NCBI GenBank assembly: GCA_022702545.1
Contig: JAHRBC010000007.1
Coordinates: forward strand, 3,596,001-3,660,000
From: Phycomyces nitens
Lineage: Eukaryota > Mucoromycota > Mucoromycetes > Mucorales > Phycomycetaceae
DNA length: 64,000 nt
Direction of reading: 5' to 3'
This document shows positions 57,411 to 64,000 of this stretch, piece by piece. The notes beneath the pieces are model-generated. The model was not told the origin of the DNA. It did not search any database and was given only the letters and a program-made list of their open reading frames with translations. Each line of letters begins with the position of its first letter. Position 1 is the first letter of the stretch. A program made the position numbers and the translations under genes.

Positions 57411-59870
57411 TCAGAGTGCATCTCCTTATTTTTCCTCGATCGCTATCTGAATTTCGAGGAATAGTGGCTTTTTCAGAGGAGGCTTGGCTGAGTACCTAGT
57501 TATTTTTTCTTAATTTATTTTTTATATTTTTCTTTCTTGAATTATTTATTCAAAAATGTCCACCAACACCATTATCTATAACGTCTCAAACATTCAAAAT
57601 GCTTTAATCAACTCCTCCATTGAAGGCATTAAGATGCTTCCTTTGAATACAACAATCTCAGTAAAAGCAAATAAATGGGAGCAGTGTCTTAGCCAAATGA
57701 ATACACTGTGCTCAACAAAGTGGATAGTAAATAGAAAACTTACAGATCCAACCTTGGTCTTTGGAGAGACAAAGCAATGCCATTGTGCTGGAAAATACCA
57801 GTCTAAGCAACAAGTCTGTCTAGCACAAAAAGATACAAAGACATGTGGTTGTACGGCTGCTTTGAGAATCAAGTAGTTTAACAATACTTCAATTGTTACC
57901 TTTTGTATGACAAAAGATTATACCAACCATGTTCCTGGAGAGAGCCAGGAAATAAGAACCTTGCCTTTGCCTTCTGAGGCAATCAGAATTATTGAGGATC
58001 AGTTGAGAAGTGGAAGCAACTGTAGAAATACAAGGATATCCACACTTAGACAGATTGAAAACTGGGGTGTTGGTACCAGAAAGCCTAATTATGAAGAAAT
58101 TTATAATAGAATGAGAAAGGTTTGTTAATAATAGCACATACAAGAGGTTAGATTTAATGATATTTATACAAAATATAGATGAAGACATTGCTCTATATGT
58201 TCGATTCAGATGAAAACACTTCAGTAGCAATCTGGTTAAATGAAAAGCTTCTTTCTCAGAGCTATACAGTTTTTACTGGAAACATTTCCCTGTACTCTAG
58301 TAATCAGAATCTCTTTGCTTTTGGGTTCCAATCACCCACACAAGTAACCATAATGAGCATGTGCCAGTCTTTTGCCTTGATGCCACACATGGTATTTCAT
58401 CAAGAAGTATGGAAGTCATGTATTCCTTGGTTACCAGACATCCACAAACTGGTAAAGGCTACCCTGTTGCATACATGGTGACAAATGACCAGACAGTTGG
58501 ACCAATCAACTAATGGCTTGTGCATCTTCGTCAAAGCAGTAACTTTTCACCACTCAATATCACAATTGATTGCTGTATTGCTGAAGTCAATGCAATTAAA
58601 GCAGCATTACCTCAGACAACAATTCACTACTGTGAATTCCATGTTCTTCGTGCCTGGCAGAACAATTTGGATAGTAAGGTCAAGTTGGATGGCTTGTATA
58701 CAACACAACAGCTTGGATCATACAAAAGACAACTGAAGACTGATCTGAAAGACATACTTGTTGAGTCAGATGAAACAGTTTTTTTGACGAAAATTGCTGC
58801 TTTCAAACAAAATATCCAAAGTCAACCCAAATTTCTTCATTACTTTGAAAGAAAATAGACAGCCACTGAAGAATTGTTGAGGAGATGGGGACGCCCTTAC
58901 GTTCACAAACAGCACCAGAGATATTTAACCAACAACTATATTGAATCATGGCATAATCAGTTGAAGGTTATTTACTTTAATCGCGCCAGAATCAGAAGAT
59001 TGGATCGCCTCATATTCATCTTGACCAACGATGTTGAGTTCTTCTATGAACAAGAGGTTGAGCGCTTACACTTCAACAATGGAAGAATGGGTCCTGTTGA
59101 GAACGAGCTCACAAAAAACTCTTTTGCTGCCTCCCAGATTCAAGATGACATACTCCCTTCTATGATCATAAATCCTTTGGGTGGGATTAGTAATAGTATG
59201 GATGATTCTAATGGTAAGTGGCAAATCCGGTCATTTTCGTCAGAGTCTATATGGTATACAATCATAATTTCGAGCAATTTGATCCAAAAATGTTCATGCC
59301 CAAGCTTTTTCCGTCGGCAAATACCATGCAAGCATATGTTTTTGCTGAAAAAATATAGTAAAGTTGCATTGGGATACATTGAACAGCAAGAACAAACCCG
59401 TATAAACTTGCAACAACAAAACCAGACATCTGAAAGTACAGAAACTGCAGTAGACCAAGCAATTGAGACAAGTAGTAATGTGAATGATGACGAAGCCGAC
59501 AATGTCAACTCTATCTTTCAGCGTGCTATAACTAGTTCAGCAATATGGCACCATCAACAAGAAGATTTGGAGACATTGAGAAGAATCCCAGGGGTAGATC
59601 TTGAAAAAGTAGAGATGATGACTAGATTGCTAATGGATGCAATAAAGCATTTTGATGATTTGAAAAATGCAAATCCTTCATACTTTAGAAATATAAATAC
59701 CCAACAATAATAAAATCAATTCTATAATATAATAATAAAAACGTTTATTTTGAAAGAGGTATATGAATAAATATAAATAATAATATAAGAATTTGAAAAA
59801 GTAAACACTGTCACACATTCCTATTATTCCTCAAAATTCAGATAGCGATCAAGGAAAAATAAGGAGATGC
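57411..59870 (+). mobile_element. Mutator-like element (MULE) with terminal inverted repeats, decayed
   Basis: 57411-57473 and 59821-59870 are inverted copies of about 50 bases. Both hold GCATCTCCTTATTTTT and GATCGCTATCTGAATTT-like blocks, or their inverse. The transposase gene fills the interior. The precise ends and the expected 9-base duplication were not found, because further inverted-repeat elements adjoin the right side. Confidence 0.72.
57556..59710 (+). pseudogene. MULE transposase with SWIM zinc finger, inactivated
   Basis: The N-terminal part has a zinc-binding-like region (CHCAGKYQSKQQVC... CGCTA). A probable intron lies at about 58119-58178. Then come SVAIWLNEKLLSQSYTVF and FAFGFQSPTQ, typical MULE blocks. 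After a one-base frame change near 58340 the catalytic blocks follow: CLDATHG (first Asp), ITIDCCIAEVNAIK (second Asp) and YCEFHVLRAW. The C-terminus has the SWIM finger CSCPSFFRRQIPCKH near 59295-59335. In-frame stops are TAG 57874-57876, TAA 58511-58513 (IN*WLVH) and TAG 58856-58858 (RK*TATEE). Each can be made from a Gln codon by one C-to-T change. The protein cannot be made as it stands. Confidence 0.85.
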
Positions 59871-60940
59871 GTCAGAGTTGACATTGGTGACCAAAATTGG
59901 CTCTTAATAGGTAACCAGTAATGGTTGACCTTGTTGGGTAAACACTCAGACCTTGCCAATTGGTCTTCTTGCATATGTTTTGGAAAATGTCTCAAATGTC
60001 TCAAATGTCTTAGATTGCGAATATCTTGTCAGTATATCCTACTGGACAATCATCATCTAAGACATATTAATGTAGCTATACATTTAGCCTTAAATCCGAT
60101 TATATTTTGTATAAATAGTAAAAGGATTTGTATCAATAAAAAAGAGCTATTTATTACCTAAAAACTATTCTTTGAACTTGACAATCCCCAGTGGTATTGA
60201 TTCTGCGACTTAGTTACAAGTGCCAGAAAAGAAATACCAGATCAATACCTAACACATAGTCGAATTGGTCAAGCTTTAATACACAGGAGTATTCAAAATA
60301 AGAGAGAGGATAAAAGATAATTTTTATTGTTTTGAATTTGGATATCTTATATAGTTTTCTAAATGATTATTCATCTTTGACTACACTGAAGAGGTGTCTA
60401 ATGTTCTTACAAAATTATTATAAACAGATTACAAATTTCTGTAATTACAAACAGATAAATAATCATTTCAAATCATGCCTCATTTGTAAAGACAAGTCAC
60501 TAGAGCTTGTTTCACCAAAATTAGGCACAACAACAAGCCAAAAGGTCAATCCCACTGGGGAAACAGGTGTCGTGCCTAATTTTGGTGAAACAAGTATCAA
60601 GTCTCGACTGGGTATATCTTGCTAATGCTTGACTTAGATAAGTTTTGCAATAGATCACTACCAACTAGGACGTTTAGGATAAATAGGAATATAGAGAATT
60701 GAATGCTTTTTATTGATACAAATCGTTGTAGTATTTATACAGATTTTATAAGTGAAACTATCTAAACTAATTACTTTTTACTCAAGACACATTGGTTATC
60801 TCTTTATGAGAGGCGATAAGAATATGTCTTGGTTTTATAAAAAGAAGAACCAATCAGTATAACATTGAGGACATATGTTAAAAGCATTACCAATTAGGTA
60901 CCTGATTATCTGGGTTATTATTTGCTATGTCAACTCTGAC
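59871..60940. repeat. Inverted-repeat element Y (about 1.07 kb), non-coding
   Basis: It is bounded by a perfect 14-base inverted pair, GTCAGAGTTGACAT at 59871 and its inverse ending at 60940. The interior has no gene. It overlaps the left arm of a second foldback structure (60258-61193), so the insertion order is not settled. Confidence 0.5.
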
Positions 60941-61193
60941 ACAAGCTCTAGTGACTTGTCTTTACAAATGAGGCATGATTTGAAATGATTATTCATCTGT
61001 TTGTAATTACAGAAATTTGTAATCTGTTTATAATAATTTTGTAAGAGCATTAGACACCTCTTTATTATAGTCAAAGATGAATAATCATTTAGAAAAATAT
61101 ATAAGATATCCTAATTCAAAACAATAAAAATTATCTTTTATCTTCTCTCTTATTTTGAATATTCTTGTATATTAAAGCTTGACCAATTCAACT
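60258..61193. repeat. Foldback element Z with arms of about 250 bp
   Basis: 60258-60510 and 60941-61193 are inverted copies, about 90% or more identical by eye. The outer ends read AGTCGAATTGG and CCAATTCAACT. The spacer holds the small hairpin at 60506-60594 and AT-rich DNA. Just outside, 61194-61230 is an inverted copy (36 of 37 bases by eye) of 57371-57407, on the far side of the MULE. So the whole 57371-61230 interval is one nested inverted-repeat region. Confidence 0.65.
60506..60594. repeat. Perfect 23-bp hairpin, MITE-like, 89 bp
   Basis: The left arm starts CTTGTTTCACC and the right arm ends GGTGAAACAAG; the 23-base arms are exact inverse copies with 43 bases between them. Such a perfect pair in decayed DNA suggests a recent miniature transposon or a functional hairpin. 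Target duplication was not resolved. Confidence 0.7.
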
Positions 61194-61276
61194 ACGTTTA
61201 CAGTGAATTGGAAGATAGCCTAGATCAGGAATGACAATTGGTAGCTGAAGCTTAATGATCCTCCCAAAAATACTCT

Positions 61277-61943
61277 ATGAATCCAGAAAGACAATCCATT
61301 GAAGACAAGAAAGAATATACCAAAGAAGAAAAACAGCACTTTGAGATCAAAGAACAAGTCCAAGCAGCATCACCTGAGAACCTAGTGGCAAGTTACAAGT
61401 CAAGCCAAACAATACCATTTTTGCCTAATGAGCAGAGAAGAACATTGGTCACACTACGCAAAAAAGCTTGTTTCCACGTTAACCGGAAAATCTGAAGCTA
61501 TGTCAAAGAATCTCAATATGGCAGAAATGGCCAACACTATGGCCGATACTTTCAAATGTGCTATTGCCAGCCAGAAACCCAGTGGAGAACAAATCTGGCA
61601 ACCAGAATGTTACCATGGAGAACAATCAGCCATAATCCTCAATGGCTGGTTAAGAAGCGTGGAACGTTACACCGAGTATTATGATTTCACCACAGAGAAA
61701 TCTATGCTATACACAGTAAACTTACTGCGAGGCTGAGCCAATGTCTGGTGGCAGCATATGGAACACAAGGCATCATATCCCTCCACCTGGAAGCCATTCA
61801 AAGAGGCAATCATTGAAGAATTCCGTCCTGCACACACTCTCTGCTCAGCCAGAGACCATTTGGCAAGCCTCTCCCAGACCAGGACCGTCTTGGAGTATGT
61901 AGCACTATGGCGAGAGGAGTGGGAACAGCTACCAAAACGGTAA
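61277..61943 (+). pseudogene. Gypsy-type Gag remnant
   Basis: Segments 61277-61495 and, in another frame, 61428-61943 read as a retrotransposon capsid: GWLRSVERYTEYYDF, then ANVWWQHMEHKASYPSTWKPFKEAIIEEFRP and LASLSQTRTVLEYVALWREEW. A TGA interrupts LLRG/ANVWW, and the frame changes near 61430-61495. It is unlike the Gag at 40754-41932, so a different family. The pol genes are absent. Confidence 0.7.
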
Positions 61944-62184
61944 CATAACTGCTGTTTTTTCTGATTTTAGACTGCTTTTTCTCTGCAGATTGTGGTTGAA
62001 AGGTAATGTCATCGATGCCAATTCATAAAAGTCGCATGGAATCTCTTTTTCTCTAGCAATGAGATAGTTGTAGTAACATAGAAAGGGCTCGTAAAATTTT
62101 AGGTAACGTTGTTTATCAAAATGAGCATTTTATTTGGTGTTGAAGATGTTGAACATTCTTGAAAAAAATAATTTTTGTCCTGTG
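61944..62184. other. Sequence after the Gag remnant, no gene seen
   Basis: A short phrase GGTAACATAACTGC(T)GTTTTTT near 61940 recurs as GGTAACATAACTACCGTTTTTT near 62540, on the far side of the solo LTR. This is a local direct repeat of unknown meaning. Confidence 0.35.
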
Positions 62185-62526
62185 TGTGATATTTGGTAGT
62201 AGAAAAGGGATGGTGGATACTTTGAGACTCTTTATTGTAATTGAGAAAAAGTTAAAGTTATATCCAGTTATTGATTCAAGAAGTGTGTTAACTTAGTATT
62301 TATAATTATTGTTATAATTCTTATCAGCTTGGATATTCATTATCATAATAGCTGTGTTATCAGTTAATAGGTATTTTGGGACTTTGTCCCACAATAGATT
62401 GGGTATGGTATTTTCATATTTGGATAAGGATTTCTGGATGGTATAGTTTGTCTTGATTTTAGATAATCCAGCTATCTGGGTTTATATATCACTTTTCTCT
62501 GATATACCATTATGCCAAATACAACA
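62185..62526. repeat. Solo LTR, family C, copy 2
   Basis: 342 bases, near-identical to 30995-31335 in the same orientation, with a perfect 5-base duplication CTGTG (62180-62184 and 62527-62531). Confidence 0.88.
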
Positions 62527-62531
62527 CTGTG

Positions 62532-63305
62532 TGAACGAAATGGTAACATAACTACCGTTTTTTGAAACCAAATTTTTGTTTTTGACATTATTAGCTGCTT
62601 TATTTTATTTGGTGTCCGTATAATAATATAAAGAAGTATAGAGAGAGCATTATAAAGAAAGAATTATAAAATAAAGAGACTACTCATGGTGACGCGTCAA
62701 TTATTCTTGAATATGTAGTACAGTGCAATAAAATAAAATTATTTCCATCTGGTAGGTATTGATTGAGTTGTTGATGTTGGACATCATCTACATTAACAAC
62801 TGCAAATGTCGGTTGTAGTATATAGCCCATTGTACAAAGTGCGGGATGCTACTTTATTTCTGTAACATACAAGTTATCGTTTGCAATGCCATGCTCCTTC
62901 ATGAGTTTTTTCTAAAGTAACAAAGTATTGACTAAAGTCTTAATCTCTATATTAAAAGTAGAGATGAACAATACTAATGAGCTGGTTTTCATTAGTTATA
63001 TTGTGATTGCTAGGTAAGCATGTACAAGAAGCAAGTGATTCCTACTTTGTGTTTTTACTAATACTATATCTATTTTCTACGAGGACAAGGGGGTGTTGGG
63101 TGGTGATTGTCAGTGCTAATATCACCATTTGGATATATAAATGAAGAATGCAAAGTTGAATCTATCCAATGATGGACATTAACAATGACAGTGGAAATAT
63201 CAACCTCCATAGCATTCAAATCAGTATGCCGCAGGTAATAACTAAACAGAACTTCATTTATACTATTATTATGCCGTGTATAACATTAATATTTAAATAG
63301 ACAAA
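62532..63305. other. AT-rich region, no gene seen
   Basis: No coding region or strong repeat was recognised apart from the short direct repeat near 62540 noted above. Confidence 0.4.
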
Positions 63306-63832
63306 TTGACTGAAAAGCTTACACAGTTGGTCACCACTTCTCCCATTGAAAATATCCCAAAAATGAGCTTTAGTATATGTATATGGTTACAAAAGTTTAA
63401 TATTATGATACATACTAATTGCTATATTGATATAGCCGCAAATTTCAAAGTATCTAATGAGCTTATCCAGTTTACTTATAATTCTCTCTATGAATTGAGT
63501 GGAACAGCTTTGTAATGGGCCTCGGCGATTTATTATATGAAAAAAGGTGTATCAGGTAATTTTGAATAGTTTAAAAGAGACCGAGATATAGTCTTGCTAT
63601 AATCTTATTGGGAAAGTAAGTTGCACAGATTCTTAAAGTGTATCTTATGGAAAAGGTAATAATCGATTGTAACAACAATAAAATGCTATACTATGATTTA
63701 ACTTGTGTTTTTATTTTATCTGGCAACGCAAAAGTTATATTAAGATACAAGGGCCATTCCTTTGTTCACAATGTAAAGGATATGGTTGTTATCCATGCTT
63801 GGCAAGTATTGGACAGCAAGCTATTTTACTAA
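63306..63832 (+). pseudogene. Possible Gag-like retrotransposon remnant
   Basis: 63306-63515 reads TEKLTQLVTTSPIEN... FSICIWLQKFNIMIHTNCY and, past a stop, WASAIYYMKKGVSGNFEQFKRDRD. The pattern 'IxxWLxKFN... ALxWA... FxxFKxxxD' resembles the capsid of Ty3/Gypsy Gag. The downstream frame at 63638-63832 has KGHSF, weakly like part of a zinc knuckle. Evidence is thin. Confidence 0.35.
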
Positions 63833-64000
63833 TATTCTTACCAAAAACCTTTGCAATCAAATGAAGATTGATCAACCCAAAGGAATATTCAAAAGTCAAT
63901 AGTTTGTTAAAGTGGTTGGTTTGTATATATTTTTCATATTTTGTAAATGGATATTTGGTATAAAAAGGGATCAATTGGACAAATACCTTGATTGGCTTGG

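Noticed and set aside
57371..61230. CRISPR-like or cassette-like array
   Set aside because: Repeats are inverted and of unequal size, not regular direct repeats with spacers, and the source is eukaryotic.

Overview
The window looks like fungal genomic DNA, most likely from an early-diverging (Mucoromycota-type) fungus. The host genes are compact, with short AT-rich GT-AG introns. They include PEX1, a lipoyl(octanoyl)transferase, SLU7, an UNC-45/She4 chaperone, a QDE-1-class RNA-dependent RNA polymerase and a fungal GH5 steryl/ceramide glucosidase. The genus is not determined; a Phycomyces- or Mucor-like genome would fit.

Layout. 1-290: edge of a decayed Tc1/IS630-type transposase (-). 1735-20491: gene-rich block of PEX1 (+), LIP2 (+), a SAP-domain protein (-), SLU7 (-), UNC45 (-), RdRP (+, divergent from UNC45) and GH5 glucosidase (+). 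20780-64000: almost solid nested transposons and one intact tRNA gene. In order: a Tc1 pseudogene; a CACTA-like element (X2) split by a Crypton tyrosine-recombinase element; LINE copy 1, itself split by a second CACTA-like element (X1) that carries a solo LTR; two solo LTRs; a complete 7.1 kb Ty3/Gypsy element; LINE copy 2, split by a 7.56 kb autonomous-type EnSpm/CACTA element; LINE copy 3 (5'-truncated); two more solo LTRs; tRNA-Val(AAC); a MULE; nested foldback elements; a decayed Gypsy gag with another solo LTR.

The main observation is that tRNA-Val(AAC) at 57251-57324 appears to be a repeated landing site for two retroelement classes. LINE copies 2 and 3 each begin directly after a 15-nt copy of the tRNA 5' end (42765-42779 and 55613-55627). 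This fits a LINE that nicks inside the A box between tRNA positions 15 and 16 and makes a 15-bp target duplication equal to tRNA nucleotides 1-15, so the intact tRNA is rebuilt on one side each time. LTR retrotransposons end 9-10 bp upstream of the tRNA start or its 15-nt copy, even where the upstream DNA is LINE-derived, which suggests targeting of the Pol III start rather than of a sequence. Older LINE copies lie further from the tRNA and are more decayed, so the array reads as an insertion record.

Many stop codons in the Crypton, MULE and Gypsy gag are explained by single C-to-T changes, as are a lost Crypton catalytic Arg and a lost integrase Asp on one strand or the other. This fits cytosine deamination of silenced repeats. 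All splice sites, identities and boundaries were judged by eye.
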